From Brevundimonas sp. (lineage in GTDB: Bacteria > Pseudomonadota > Alphaproteobacteria > Caulobacterales > Caulobacteraceae), in the NCBI GenBank assembly GCA_004296955.1, contig SCVB01000025.1, positions 1 to 64,000 on the forward strand: a stretch of DNA of 64,000 nt, written 5' to 3'. How positions within the stretch are numbered: the stretch's first letter is position 1; every line of letters starts with the position of its first letter. The notes under the pieces were generated by a model. It ran no database searches and was not told the DNA's origin. It saw only the letters and a program-made list of their open reading frames with translations. A program made the translations under genes and the position numbers. This document shows positions 1 to 9,058 of this stretch, piece after piece.

Positions 1-58
1 CCCTCTGGCGCTGGTTCTTGACGTGGTCGCTCCACCGACCAGGAGGCGTCTCTGGCCC

Positions 59-505
59 ATGCTCAGGTTGCTCATTGGCCTGCCGGCGGCCCTGATCGCG
101 CTCATGTGGATCGCCCTGGCCTCGGGCCTGCCCGGAGTCGTCAATCGCATCACCACGCCAGGCGGACAGCAATATCTGCTCGGCGTCGGGCCGATGCCCA
201 CCGATGTCGACTACCAACTGTGGCGAAGCGTTGGGCCGGGCGGAGTCCTTTGGGAGCGGGCGGAGAGCCTCACCTGGTCCGAGGATGGCGGGTTCACGCG
301 GAATCCTCGGCTCGTTCTTGTCGCCGAGCGCTGGCTGATGGTGCGCCGTGGCGGCATCTGGACGGATTGCTATGAACTCACCCCCGGAGGGCTGAGGTCA
401 TGCGGTGGAGGCCACGAAGTTCATGATTGGCGGGATCCTGACGCGTGGCGGGCTGCGTCGGCGGAAATGGCCGCAAAGGTGGGTGTGAGGCCGGAAGATG
501 CCTAG
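59..505 (+). CDS. Small membrane-anchored hypothetical protein
   Basis: I do not recognise this family. From the ATG at 59 it is 148 aa. Residues 3-24 form one hydrophobic segment that could be a membrane anchor or uncleaved signal, followed by a soluble domain rich in Trp, Gly and Arg with two Cys in its last third (DCYEL and LRSCGGG), probably periplasmic. AGGAGG lies at 41-46, 12 nt before this ATG, which is why I prefer it. A GTG at 23 in the same frame is possible, and the frame is open to the window edge, so a longer protein cannot be excluded. Its TAG stop shares a CTAG palindrome with the stop of the convergent oxidoreductase gene. Base composition is slightly less GC-rich than its neighbours. 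Confidence 0.6.
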   Translation: MLRLLIGLPAALIALMWIALASGLPGVVNRITTPGGQQYLLGVGPMPTDVDYQLWRSVGPGGVLWERAESLTWSEDGGFTRNPRLVLVAERWLMVRRGGIWTDCYELTPGGLRSCGGGHEVHDWRDPDAWRAASAEMAAKVGVRPEDA

Positions 506-1437
506 CCTTCCCCCAGGCACCGCAACGCCACCTCGAGGTTCCGCAGCCCGTCCTCGCCCGTGACCGCCGGCGGCTCGCCGGTGCGGATCGCATGCGCGAA
601 CGCCTCCAGCTCCTTCTTCAGCGGTTCGGCGGGCCAGCTGTTGACGGCGCGGGTCTGGTAGGAGCCGTCGGTCTGCTGGCCGAAATACTCCGTGACCTGG
701 CGGGTGATCAGGTCGGCGACCACGAACCGGTTCATCGTCGCGACCTGAAGGGTGCGGACCTTGTAGGGCGTCACCCAGTTGGTGGTGATGTGGGCGATGG
801 TCCCGTTGGCCAGGCGGAACTGAAGCAGGGCGGTGTCCTCACGCTCGGCCTTGGTGCGGGCCAGCTGCGGCTGGACCTCGACGATCTCCGAGCCTGTCAG
901 GTGGCGGATGATGTCGATGTCATGCACCGCCAGGTCGATGACCACCCCGACCTCGCCCATGCGCGGCGGGAAGGGGCCGACGCGGGTGATCTGGATCGAG
1001 ATGACGTCGTCGCCGTCGATGGCGCGCTTGACCGCCTCGACCGCCGGATTGAAGCGCTCGACCTGGCCGACCATCAGCACGCGGCTGTTGGCCTTCGCGG
1101 CGTCGATCATCCGCTGGGCGTCCTCGACGGTGGCGGCGATCGGCTTCTCCACCAGCACATGGACGCCGGCCTCGAGCAGGGCGACGCCCAGGTCGGCGTG
1201 GTGGCGGTTCGGCGTGGCGACCACGGCGGCGTCGAGGCCGGCGGCGACGAAATCGGCGGCCGTGGTGAAGGCCTTGGCGTCATACAGGCCGGCGACGCCC
1301 TCGGCCGTGGCGGCGTCCGGATCGAAGACGGCGGTCAGGTCGAAGTCGCGGATGTCGGACAGGACGCGCGCGTGGTTGCGGCCCATGACGCCAGCGCCAG
1401 CGACGCCGACCTTCAGTTCGGGGAGATGCTGCGTCAT
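502..1437 (-). CDS. Gfo/Idh/MocA family NAD(P)-dependent sugar oxidoreductase
   Basis: A 311-aa cytoplasmic oxidoreductase of the Gfo/Idh/MocA family. The N-terminal Rossmann fold shows GAGVMG at residues 14-19, and the family-defining EKP motif has its Lys at residue 98 (VLVEKP). The C-terminal alpha/beta domain contains DLAVHDIDI, the usual substrate-site His region. The gene starts 9 nt after the stop of the DegT aminotransferase, so the two are almost certainly co-transcribed. Family knowledge: such pairs oxidise then transaminate a UDP- or dTDP-sugar (WbpB/WbpE or WlbA-type 3-amino sugars) for surface polysaccharide. The exact sugar cannot be read from the sequence. No glycosyltransferase or acyltransferase partner is visible next to it in this window. 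Confidence 0.88.
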   Translation of the reverse strand: MTQHLPELKVGVAGAGVMGRNHARVLSDIRDFDLTAVFDPDAATAEGVAGLYDAKAFTTAADFVAAGLDAAVVATPNRHHADLGVALLEAGVHVLVEKPIAATVEDAQRMIDAAKANSRVLMVGQVERFNPAVEAVKRAIDGDDVISIQITRVGPFPPRMGEVGVVIDLAVHDIDIIRHLTGSEIVEVQPQLARTKAEREDTALLQFRLANGTIAHITTNWVTPYKVRTLQVATMNRFVVADLITRQVTEYFGQQTDGSYQTRAVNSWPAEPLKKELEAFAHAIRTGEPPAVTGEDGLRNLEVALRCLGEG

Positions 1438-1446
1438 GCGGCGACC

Positions 1447-2604
1447 TTAGCGGAAGCTGGCAACGGCGGCGATGACGCGGTCCTGGGTCGCCTCGTCCAG
1501 ATCGGAATGCATCGGCAGGCTGACGACCCGGTCCATCAGTCGTTCGGTGACCGGCAGCCCTTGGGGTCCGCGCGGATACATATCGTACGCCGGCTGCAGG
1601 TGCAGCGGGATGGGATAATAGACCGCGGTCGGCACCCCCTGCTCCTTCAGATGGGCGATCAGGCCGTCGCGGTCGTCGTGCTCGATCGTGTACTGGGCCC
1701 AGTTGGAGACGTTGCCGGCGGGCACGTCCGGCACGGCGGCGACATGGGGGCGCAGGCCTTCATTGTAGCGGGCGGCGATGCGGTTGCGCCACTCGATCTC
1801 CTGGCCAAAGATGCTCAGCTTTTCAATCAGGATAGCGGCCTGGATGGTATCAAGACGGCTGTTCCGACCGATGCGCATGTTCAGATATTTGGGGTCGTGG
1901 TCGAAGGTGCGGTCTTTCAGATCGGAGGCGGTCGCCTTGCCGTGAACGCGGAGGGACTCGATCATCTGTGCGAGATCGTCGTCATTGGTCAGCACCGCCC
2001 CGCCGTCGCCGTAGCAGCCCAGCGGCTTCGCCGGGAAGAAGCTGGTGGTGGTGATGTCCGCCCATTTCAGCGGATGGTCGCCGTCGATCGTGCAGCCGAA
2101 GCCCTGGGCCGAATCGGCGACAAGCTTCAGCCCGTATTTGTCGCATATCGCCTTGATGGCCGGATAGTCAGCGGGCTGGCCGAACAGATCGACGGCAATG
2201 ACGACGCGCGGCTTCAACCGGCCTTCCTTGAGCGTCGCCTCGATGGTGGCTTCAAGGTGGCCGGGGTCCATATTGTAGGTGGTCGCGTCGACGTCGACGA
2301 AGACCGGTTCGGCGTCGAACCAGGGCACGATTTCGGCGGTGGCGGCGAAGGTGAAGCTGGGCACGAAGACCGCGTCGCCGCGGCCGATCCCCCAGGCCAT
2401 CAGCGGCAGGGCCAGGGCGTCGGTGCCATTGGCGCAGCCCAGCGCGTGTTTCGCCTTGCCGAAGACGGCCAGATCAGCCTCGAACTGCCGCACCTGCGGC
2501 CCCATGACCCAGGCCCCGCCGACCACGGCCGCCTGAACCGCGGCCTCGATACGGCCGTTGAGACGAAGGCGCTGGGCCTGCAGGTCGATAAACTGAATGG
2601 ACAT
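1447..2604 (-). CDS. DegT/DnrJ/EryC1/StrS family PLP-dependent sugar aminotransferase
   Basis: A 385-aa fold-type I aminotransferase. The PLP-binding Lys is residue 193 (SFFPAKPLGCYGDGGA) and the cofactor-facing Asp is D164 in VADSAQ; GCANGTDAL at 57-65 is the phosphate-binding loop. Length is normal for the family. It transfers an amino group, usually from glutamate, to a keto-sugar nucleotide; the adjacent Gfo/Idh dehydrogenase probably makes that keto-sugar. The closest named relatives in feel are WbpE/WlbC-type 3-aminotransferases, but the stereochemistry is not decidable here. It is the first gene of a two-gene minus-strand operon and is divergent from the GmhB-like phosphatase gene, with 162 bp between the two starts for promoters. 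Confidence 0.9.
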   Translation of the reverse strand: MSIQFIDLQAQRLRLNGRIEAAVQAAVVGGAWVMGPQVRQFEADLAVFGKAKHALGCANGTDALALPLMAWGIGRGDAVFVPSFTFAATAEIVPWFDAEPVFVDVDATTYNMDPGHLEATIEATLKEGRLKPRVVIAVDLFGQPADYPAIKAICDKYGLKLVADSAQGFGCTIDGDHPLKWADITTTSFFPAKPLGCYGDGGAVLTNDDDLAQMIESLRVHGKATASDLKDRTFDHDPKYLNMRIGRNSRLDTIQAAILIEKLSIFGQEIEWRNRIAARYNEGLRPHVAAVPDVPAGNVSNWAQYTIEHDDRDGLIAHLKEQGVPTAVYYPIPLHLQPAYDMYPRGPQGLPVTERLMDRVVSLPMHSDLDEATQDRVIAAVASFR

Positions 2605-2766
2605 GTCGGGATAATCTCCAGTCGCGCGCCATCACGGCGGCGAGCGTTGGGCGGCAGTGCGGTAGCGGCCTCCTACCAAATCGAGCCCCGTCAAGCCAAA
2701 TCCCGGGCCGTCACTTCGCGTGACGGGTTGCAACGACCGTGTACGGCGCCGTATGCCCCGACCATC

Positions 2767-3279
2767 ATGACATCCGGCGTCCCCGCCGTCTTCCTCGATC
2801 GCGACGGCGTGCTGATCGAGGATACCGGCTATCCCCATCTGGAAGCGCATCTGCGCCTCGTGCCCGGCGCGGCCGAGGCCGTGCGCCGCCTGAACCAGCT
2901 CGGCTATCTCTGCGTCATCGTCACCAACCAGTCCGGCGTCGCCCGCGGCCTGTTCAGCGAAGACCAGATGAAGGCCTTCAACGCCCTGATCGTCCGCAGG
3001 CTGGCGGCGAAGGGCGCGATCATCGGCGCCGTCTACGCCTGCCCCTTCCACAGCGAGGGCCGGGTCGAGGCCTATATCCATCCCGATCATCCGGACCGGA
3101 AACCCAATCCCGGCATGCTCCTGCGGGCCATCGCCGACCACAATATCGACCCGGCGAAGAGCTTCATGATCGGCGACCAGCCGTCCGACATGGAAGCCGC
3201 CCGCCGCGCCGGCGTGCCGGGCTTCCGCTTCGAGGGCGGCGACCTGTATGAATTCGTCCAGGATCTGCTCGGCCACTGA
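2767..3279 (+). CDS. gmhB: D-glycero-D-manno-heptose 1,7-bisphosphate 7-phosphatase-like HAD hydrolase
   Basis: A 170-aa HAD-superfamily phosphatase of the GmhB/HisB-N type. The nucleophile motif is FLDRDGV (D11, D13), motif II is VTNQSG (residues 52-57), and motifs III/IV are RKPNPGM and IGDQPSDMEAA (residues 111-117 and 136-145). The family zinc loop is present in a variant form: C92 and H95 are followed by HPDH (105-108), where E. coli GmhB has two Cys. The expected reaction is removal of the 7-phosphate in ADP-heptose synthesis for LPS core. The start is the ATG at 2767, because the family N-terminus begins right before the DxD motif; the reading frame is open far upstream but only antisense to other genes. 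No other heptose genes are nearby. Confidence 0.85.
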   Translation: MTSGVPAVFLDRDGVLIEDTGYPHLEAHLRLVPGAAEAVRRLNQLGYLCVIVTNQSGVARGLFSEDQMKAFNALIVRRLAAKGAIIGAVYACPFHSEGRVEAYIHPDHPDRKPNPGMLLRAIADHNIDPAKSFMIGDQPSDMEAARRAGVPGFRFEGGDLYEFVQDLLGH

Positions 3280-3365
3280 GGCCCGGGCGGCGATCGTCAG
3301 TTCGCGTCGGGTGGGAATTCCCAGGCCGATGAAATAGGCTCGGCCGACAATCTCCGGAGCCTTCC

Positions 3366-4241
3366 ATGACCCAGACCTTCGCCGAGCGCCGCTGGACCAG
3401 TTCCGACGGTCTCAGCCTGTACGCCCGCGACTACGCCGCGGCCTCGGGGACGGCGAAGCTGCCGGTCATCGCCATCCACGGCCTGACCCGCAACTCGGCC
3501 GATTTCGACGCCATCGCGCCGCTGATCGCCCAGAGCGGACGACGGGTGCTGGCCGTGGACATCCGCGGCCGAGGCCAGTCGGACCGGGCCCCCGACCCGA
3601 TGACCTACCAGCCGCCGGTCTACGCCCAGGACGTTCTGGCCCTGCTGCGCGACCTCGGCATCGAGCGCGCCGTCTTCCTCGGCACCTCCATGGGCGGGCT
3701 GATCACCATGGCCGTGGCCGCGATCCGCTCGAAGGCCATCGCCGCCGCCATCATCAACGACGTCGGGCCCGAGGTGTCGCCCGTGGGCCTGGGGCGGATC
3801 GCCGCCTACGCCGGCCAGCCGGTCGAGATCAACAACTGGGCCGATGCGGCCGCCTATGTGCGCAAGCTCAATGAAGTCGCCCTGCCGCACTATTCGGACG
3901 CCGACTGGGACGCCTTCGCCCGCCGCACCTTCCGCATGGGCACCGAGGGCACGCCGATCCCGGACTACGACCCCGACATCATGGCCCCGATCCGGGCGGC
4001 CGGATCAAAGGCGCTGGTCCCCAATCTGTGGCCCTTCTTCACCCGGCTCACCAAGGGCCGGCCGGTGCTGCTGGTGCGCGGCGAGACCTCGGACCTGCTG
4101 AGCCCGGAGATCGCGGCGAAGATGCAGAAGCGGGCCCCGAAGATGGATGTGGTCGAGGTCCCCGGCGTCGGCCACGCCCCCATGCTCGACGAGCCCGAGG
4201 CCAAGGCGGCGATCTTCCCGTTCCTGAGCGAGCTGCCGTGA
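3366..4241 (+). CDS. Alpha/beta hydrolase
   Basis: A 291-aa alpha/beta hydrolase without a signal peptide. The oxyanion HG is at residues 38-39, the nucleophile is S108 in GTSMGG, and the remaining triad is likely D243 (GETSDLL) and H270 (GVGHAPML). A cap region rich in Trp and Tyr lies around residues 150-210. The pattern resembles esterases, lactonases or MhpC-like C-C hydrolases; the substrate is not predictable. The stop TGA overlaps the GTG start of the next small membrane protein by 3 nt, implying translational coupling. The preceding gmhB-like gene ends 86 nt upstream. Confidence 0.85.
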   Translation: MTQTFAERRWTSSDGLSLYARDYAAASGTAKLPVIAIHGLTRNSADFDAIAPLIAQSGRRVLAVDIRGRGQSDRAPDPMTYQPPVYAQDVLALLRDLGIERAVFLGTSMGGLITMAVAAIRSKAIAAAIINDVGPEVSPVGLGRIAAYAGQPVEINNWADAAAYVRKLNEVALPHYSDADWDAFARRTFRMGTEGTPIPDYDPDIMAPIRAAGSKALVPNLWPFFTRLTKGRPVLLVRGETSDLLSPEIAAKMQKRAPKMDVVEVPGVGHAPMLDEPEAKAAIFPFLSELP

Positions 4242-4549
4242 CGCCATGGCCAGGGGTGGCGCTGTGGGCTGCGCTGGCCATCAACAGCGCGGCGACGCTC
4301 GCCCTGCTCATCTATCTGGACCTACGGCTCCAGGCCTTGAGACAGAGCGGCGATCTGCCCGCATCGACGCCGCAACTCTTTGGGTTCAGCGGCGGCTTTG
4401 CCGGTGTCTGGCAGACACTGGATTTGCCGCTGCTCTATTCCCGTCACTACCGCGAGACCGATGCGCACACCCGGCGGATCGTGCCGATCGTCCGGGTGAG
4501 CCTGCCCCTGATCCCGGTTTTGCTGCTGGCCGCCTCTTTCGGCCGCTGA
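4238..4549 (+). CDS. Small two-helix membrane protein
   Basis: A 103-aa protein starting at the GTG (4238-4240) that overlaps the hydrolase stop. Residues about 6-26 and 84-99 are hydrophobic and flank a soluble loop with one conserved-looking stretch (LYSRHYRETDAHTRR). I do not recognise the family. The overlapping start suggests it is made together with the alpha/beta hydrolase. The stop TGA (4547-4549) abuts the opposite-strand stop of nadE, forming the palindrome TGATCA. A longer reading with an upstream ATG at 4028 lies wholly inside the hydrolase gene and is unlikely. Confidence 0.65.
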   Translation: MTPWPGVALWAALAINSAATLALLIYLDLRLQALRQSGDLPASTPQLFGFSGGFAGVWQTLDLPLLYSRHYRETDAHTRRIVPIVRVSLPLIPVLLLAASFGR

Positions 4550-6592
4550 TCAGGCGTCCGGCACGTTCGCCTCAAGCTCATCCAGCCACACCCTTGCGGT
4601 CGCATCCGACGGCGCCCGCCAGTCGCCGCGGGGGCTGAGCGATCCGCCGGTGACGACCTTGGGCCCGTTCGGCAGGGCCGAGCGCTTGAACTGGCTGGTT
4701 TGGAAGAAGCGGAACAGGAATTTCCGCAGCCAGTGTTTGATCGTGGCGAGGTCGTATTCGATCCGCTCGGCGTCCGGCGTCGCCGTCGGCCAGTGGCCTG
4801 TCGCCGCATCCTTCCACGCCTGATGCGCCAGATACGCCACCTTCGACGGCTTGAGGCCGAAGCGGGTGATGTAGAACAGGAAGAAGTCGTTCAGCGCATA
4901 GGGGCCGACCGTCGCCTCGGTCGATTGCAGTTTGCCGTCGGCGCCGGCGGGGACCAGTTCGGGCGATATTTCCGTGTCGAGAACGGCGCGCAACACGGCG
5001 GCGGCCTCGCCCGTGTATTCCTTCGACGCCACCCAGCGGATCAGGTGCCGGATCAGGGTCTTCGCCACCCCGCCGTTGACGTTGTAGTGGCTCATATGGT
5101 CGCCGACGCCATAGGTGGCCCAGCCCAGGGCCAGTTCCGACAGGTCGCCGGTGCCGAGCACGAACGCCCCGTTCTGGTTGGCCAGCCGGAACAGATAGTC
5201 CGTCCGCAGACCGGCCTGCACATTCTCGAAGGTGATGTCGTGCACCGGCTCGCCGCTGGCGAACGGATGGCCGATGGCCTCCAGCATGGTCGTCGCCGTC
5301 GGCCGGATGTCGATCTCGGCCCCGCTCACCCCCAGCGCCTTCATCAGCGCCCAGGCGTTCGACTTCGTCCCCTCCGACGTCGCGAAGCCCGGCATGGTGT
5401 AGCCGAGGATGCCGGTCCGCGGCAGGCCCAGCCGGTCGAAGGCGCGGCAGGCGACCAGCAGGGCCTGGGTCGAATCCAGCCCGCCCGAGACGCCGATGAC
5501 GATCTTCTCGCCATTCGTCGCCTTCATCCGGCGCATCAATCCCTGCACCTGGATGTTGAAGGCCTCGTAGCAGTCCTGGTCCAGCCGCGCCGGGTCGTCG
5601 GGCACGAAGGGGAAGCGGTCGAGCGGGCGGAGCAGGTCTCCGTCCGGCCCCGGCCCCGCCTCGAATGGCACGACCGTCGCCGGTTCCCCTTCCAGCCGCG
5701 CGCAGTCGGCGAAGGTGCCATTGCGCAGCCGGTCCAGGCCGATGCGCCCGACGTCGATGTCGGCGACGGTGAGATGCGACTCCATCGAGAACCGCTCGCC
5801 TTCGGCCAGTCTGGCGCCGAGCTCATGGATCGTCGCCTGGCCGTCCCAGGCCAGGTCGGTCGTGCTCTCGCCCCAGCCCGAGGCGGTGAAGACATAGGCT
5901 GACAGGGTCCGCACCGACTGGCTGGCGCACAGCAGCGCGCGCTCGTCAGCCTTGCCGATGACGATGTTGGAGGCCGACAGGTTCAGCAGGATGCGCGCCC
6001 CGGCCAGGGCCGCGCGGGTCGAGGGGGGCTGCGGGGCCCAGAAGTCCTCGCAGATCTCGGCCGAAAAGACGAAGCCCGGACGGTCGACCGCCTCGAAGAT
6101 CAGGCCCGGCGCGAAATCCACCGACTCGCCGTCGAGGACGATCGTGTCCTCGGACCGGCTGGCGGCCGGGGCGAACCAGCGCTTCTCATAATATTCGCGG
6201 TAGTTGGGCAGATAGGTCTTGGGCACGACGCCGAGCAGGGCGCCCGAGCCCAGCACCACGGCGCAGTTGTACAAGGCGTCGCCGTTGCGCAGCGGCGCTC
6301 CGACCACGGCGATGACGCCGGCCTTCTCCGCCGCCCCGGCGAGGACCGTGATCTGGCGCTCGACCTCGTCCAGCAGGGCGTCCTGCATCAGCAGATCGTC
6401 GATGGCGTAGCCGCTCAGCGACAGCTCCGGAAAGACGATCAGGTCCACGCCCTGCCCGGCGGCCTGCCGGATCAGGGCGATGTGTTCATCGGCGTTGGCC
6501 GCAGGGTCGGCGGTGTGGACCACCGGCGTCGCGGCGGCCACGCGGACGAAGCCGTGGGTGCGGGGCGAATGGAACGGGTGGGTCTTGGCCAA
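4550..6592 (-). CDS. nadE: Glutamine-dependent NAD+ synthetase
   Basis: A 680-aa two-domain enzyme that amidates nicotinate adenine dinucleotide to NAD+ with ATP, using ammonia channelled from glutamine. The N-terminal nitrilase-type glutaminase has its catalytic triad visible as E56 (FPELSLSGY), K125 ([17 protein letters not shown]) and C181 (SAEICEDFW). The C-terminal synthetase has the PP-loop SGGLDST at 369-375. Length fits the long form typical of actinobacteria and alphaproteobacteria. The start is TTG at 6590-6592, supported by AGGAA six nt upstream; no nearby ATG fits. It is convergent with the small membrane protein with no gap, and divergent from ftsY. Confidence 0.96.
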   Translation of the reverse strand: MAKTHPFHSPRTHGFVRVAAATPVVHTADPAANADEHIALIRQAAGQGVDLIVFPELSLSGYAIDDLLMQDALLDEVERQITVLAGAAEKAGVIAVVGAPLRNGDALYNCAVVLGSGALLGVVPKTYLPNYREYYEKRWFAPAASRSEDTIVLDGESVDFAPGLIFEAVDRPGFVFSAEICEDFWAPQPPSTRAALAGARILLNLSASNIVIGKADERALLCASQSVRTLSAYVFTASGWGESTTDLAWDGQATIHELGARLAEGERFSMESHLTVADIDVGRIGLDRLRNGTFADCARLEGEPATVVPFEAGPGPDGDLLRPLDRFPFVPDDPARLDQDCYEAFNIQVQGLMRRMKATNGEKIVIGVSGGLDSTQALLVACRAFDRLGLPRTGILGYTMPGFATSEGTKSNAWALMKALGVSGAEIDIRPTATTMLEAIGHPFASGEPVHDITFENVQAGLRTDYLFRLANQNGAFVLGTGDLSELALGWATYGVGDHMSHYNVNGGVAKTLIRHLIRWVASKEYTGEAAAVLRAVLDTEISPELVPAGADGKLQSTEATVGPYALNDFFLFYITRFGLKPSKVAYLAHQAWKDAATGHWPTATPDAERIEYDLATIKHWLRKFLFRFFQTSQFKRSALPNGPKVVTGGSLSPRGDWRAPSDATARVWLDELEANVPDA

Positions 6593-6690
6593 GCGTCAGT
6601 TCCTGCGGTTCAATGCTCATTTAGAGGCAAAGGGGACGCGGCGCCATGATTGGCCGTGACCTGTCCCCGCGCGCCCGCTAAAGCCAAGGC

Positions 6691-7626
6691 ATGAACGACG
6701 CGCCGAAAAAGGGCTGGCTCTCGCGCCTGACCGAGGGCCTCTCCCGCTCCTCGAAGCAGATGACCGAACAGGTCGTCGCGACCTTCATCAAGGAACCGCT
6801 GTCCGAGGCCGCCCTCGAGGGGCTGGAGGAGCATCTGCTGGAGAGCGACCTCGGTCCCGCCGCCACCGACCGGATCGTGGCCCGCTTCCGCGAACTGCGT
6901 TTCGGCGCCGGGGCCAATGAGCGCGAGGTCAAGGAGGCGCTGGCCGAGGCCGTGACCGCCGAACTGGTCCATCACGAGGCCCGCTATGAGCCGCTGAACG
7001 GACCCCGCCCCTTCGTCACCCTGTTCGTCGGGGTCAACGGCTCCGGCAAGACCACGACGCTGGGCAAGATCGCCGCCGACCTGACCGGCCAGGGCGCCAA
7101 GGTGATGATCGTCGCCTGCGACACCTTCCGCGCCGCCGCCCGCGAACAGCTCAAGGTCTGGGCCGAGCGCGCCGGGGCCGATTTCGAGAGCCGGCGCGAC
7201 GGCGCCGACCCCGCCGGACTGGCCTTCGACGCCTATACCCGGGCGAAGGCCGAGGGCTATGACGTGGTCCTGATCGACACCGCCGGCCGGCTGCAGAACA
7301 AGTCCGCCCTGATGGACGAACTGCTCAAGATCGTGCGCGTGCTGAAGAAGATCGATCCGGAGGCCCCGCACGAGACCCTGCTGGTGCTGGACGCCACCGT
7401 GGGCCGCAACGCCCTCGCCCAGGAGCAGATCTTCGGCCGCACCGCCTATGTCTCCGGCCTGGTCATGACCAAGCTGGACGGCACGGCGCGCGGCGGGGTT
7501 CTGGTGCCCGTGGCCCAGGCCTCGGACGCCCCGATCAAGCTGATCGGCGTCGGCGAAGGCGTCGAGGACCTGCAACCCTTCGATGCGCGGGCGTTTTCAA
7601 GACTGCTGGTGGGGCTCGAGGACTGA
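6691..7626 (+). CDS. ftsY: Signal recognition particle receptor FtsY
   Basis: A 311-aa SRP-type GTPase that receives ribosome-nascent chain-SRP complexes at the inner membrane. The N domain is residues about 1-100 with a short basic N-terminal helix (KKGWLSRLTEGL) that likely contacts lipid; the long acidic A domain of E. coli FtsY is absent, as in many alphaproteobacteria. G-domain motifs are G1 GVNGSGKTTT (114-123), DTFRAAA (144-150), G3 DTAGR (196-200) and G4 TKLD (260-263), followed by the closing GVGEGVEDLQPF. The gene is followed 3 nt later by yciB, so the two form an operon. Confidence 0.97.
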   Translation: MNDAPKKGWLSRLTEGLSRSSKQMTEQVVATFIKEPLSEAALEGLEEHLLESDLGPAATDRIVARFRELRFGAGANEREVKEALAEAVTAELVHHEARYEPLNGPRPFVTLFVGVNGSGKTTTLGKIAADLTGQGAKVMIVACDTFRAAAREQLKVWAERAGADFESRRDGADPAGLAFDAYTRAKAEGYDVVLIDTAGRLQNKSALMDELLKIVRVLKKIDPEAPHETLLVLDATVGRNALAQEQIFGRTAYVSGLVMTKLDGTARGGVLVPVAQASDAPIKLIGVGEGVEDLQPFDARAFSRLLVGLED

Positions 7627-7629
7627 CGC

Positions 7630-8322
7630 ATGAGTGACGCCCAAACCCCCGAACCCGCCGCGAAGAAGGAGTCCGGCCTGCGGCAGGCCGTCGATTTCGG
7701 CGGCCTGCTGGCCTTCGGCCTCGCCTTCCTGGTGATGCGGCTGCGCGGCCTGGACGGCGACGAGGCCCTGGTCCACGCGACCTGGTTCCTGGTCGGGGGC
7801 TCAGCCATCGGCGTCGCGGTCGGCCTGGTCGTCGAGAAGCGGCTGGCCCTGATGCCCCTGCTGGTCGGCGGCTTCGCCCTCGTCTTCGGCCTTTTGACCC
7901 TGCTGACCGGCGACGGCCTGTGGGTGAAGGTCAAGGTCACGGCCCTGAACCTGTCGCTGGCGGTCGCCCTGATCGGCGGCGTCCTGCTGCACAAACAGCC
8001 GCTGAAGGCCCTGCTCGGTTCGGTCATACCGATCAACGACCGGGCCTGGCGCACCCTGACCCTGCGCTACGGCGTCTTCTTCCTGGCCGTGGCCGTGGTC
8101 AATGAGCTGGTCCGCAGCGAGGCCCTGGTGGGCTGGGCCGCGGCCCGGATCGGGAGGGGCGATGTCGACCCGGCCGATGTCTGGGTCAGCTTCCGCGGCG
8201 TGCTGTGGGTCGCCTCCTCGGCCTTCGGCCTGTCGCAGATCCCGCTGATCATGCGCAACCTCACTTCGGCGGACAGTCCCGTCGACCCCATGGCGCCGGC
8301 GGAGCCCGACCGGGCGCCGTGA
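7630..8322 (+). CDS. yciB: YciB/IspZ family inner-membrane septation protein
   Basis: A 230-aa polytopic membrane protein with five to six hydrophobic segments (about residues 24-40, 50-68, 72-92, 100-120, 145-163, 190-210). The family has been linked to septation and cell-envelope integrity (IspZ in Shigella, YciB in E. coli); the molecular activity is unknown. Family-like features are the LLFGLAF-type first helix, the KPL/IPINDRAWRTLTLRYGVFF segment after the fourth helix, and a basic, disordered tail. It lies directly downstream of ftsY with a 3-nt gap, the standard order in Caulobacteraceae. Confidence 0.9.
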   Translation: MSDAQTPEPAAKKESGLRQAVDFGGLLAFGLAFLVMRLRGLDGDEALVHATWFLVGGSAIGVAVGLVVEKRLALMPLLVGGFALVFGLLTLLTGDGLWVKVKVTALNLSLAVALIGGVLLHKQPLKALLGSVIPINDRAWRTLTLRYGVFFLAVAVVNELVRSEALVGWAAARIGRGDVDPADVWVSFRGVLWVASSAFGLSQIPLIMRNLTSADSPVDPMAPAEPDRAP

Positions 8323-8401
8323 ACCGTCGGCGGATCGTCCGTCGTCAAACCGTAAAGCGCCGCTGCTACGCATGGCCCGTCGAGGCCCAAGGGATACGGT
8401 T

Positions 8402-9052
8402 ATGGTCAAGTCCGCGAACAAGTCGAAACGCAGCGCCGGCCTGGGCGGCTCGCCCAGCCATCTGATGCACCGGGTGCTGCAACTGGCGCTCGACATCTAT
8501 TCCGAGGAGACTGGCCCCGACGGCCTGACCCAGCGCCAGTTCGCCGTGCTGGAGGCGGTGTCGCAGAAATCCGGCCTGACCCAGACGGATCTGGTCCGGG
8601 CCACCGGCATCGACCGGTCGACCCTGGCCGACCTTGTCGCCCGGATGACGACCAAGGGGCTGCTGGACCGCGAGAAGTCGACCATCGACGCCCGGGCCAA
8701 GGCGGTGCGCCTGTCCACCGCCGGCCAGGCCGCCCTGGACGCCGCCCGGCCGAAGGTCGAGGCCGCCGACAAGCGCATCCTCGCCCTGCTGCCCAAGGCC
8801 AAGCGCGACGGCTTCCTCGGCCTGCTGTCCGAACTGGCCGGCGAGGCCGACGCCGCCCCCGCCAAGGCCCGTGCCGAGGCCAAGGCGGCCAAGAAGGCCG
8901 CGCGCGAGGCGAAGAAGGCCGAGAAGCTGGCGAAGAAGGCCGAAAAGCCGGCGAAGGCCGAGAAGCCGGTCAAGGCCGAGAAGGCCCCGAAAGCGCCCAA
9001 GGCCGGAAAGCCCGCCAAACCGGCGAAGGCCAAGGTGGTCGAGCCGGCCTGA
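8402..9052 (+). CDS. MarR-family transcriptional regulator with histone-H1-like Lys/Ala tail
   Basis: A 216-aa protein. Residues about 20-150 are a MarR winged helix (TQRQFAVLEAV, QTDLVRATGIDRSTLADLVARM, KGLLDREKSTIDARAKAVRLS), which normally binds a palindromic operator as a dimer. Residues about 153-216 are a low-complexity tail of Lys, Ala, Glu and Pro in AK/EK/KP repeats, much like histone H1 C-termini, and would be disordered and strongly basic. I take the ATG at 8402 because AAGGGA lies 7 nt upstream; the in-frame ATG at 8372 adds ten residues. No linked transport gene suggests a regulon. The C-terminal repeats could also be a low-complexity expansion with no function. Confidence 0.85.
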   Translation: MVKSANKSKRSAGLGGSPSHLMHRVLQLALDIYSEETGPDGLTQRQFAVLEAVSQKSGLTQTDLVRATGIDRSTLADLVARMTTKGLLDREKSTIDARAKAVRLSTAGQAALDAARPKVEAADKRILALLPKAKRDGFLGLLSELAGEADAAPAKARAEAKAAKKAAREAKKAEKLAKKAEKPAKAEKPVKAEKAPKAPKAGKPAKPAKAKVVEPA

Positions 9053-9058
9053 GCCGAT

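Noticed and set aside
445..2766. Long plus-strand open frame running into the gmhB-like gene
   Set aside because: Antisense to the dehydrogenase and aminotransferase genes; the translated sequence is low-complexity Arg/Gly/Asp typical of high-GC shadow frames. Only the 3' part from 2767 has family motifs.
8871..9052. Lys/Ala-rich region as a frameshifted second gene
   Set aside because: The repeats are continuous in the MarR frame with no stop or shift; alternate frames give only Arg/Pro runs.
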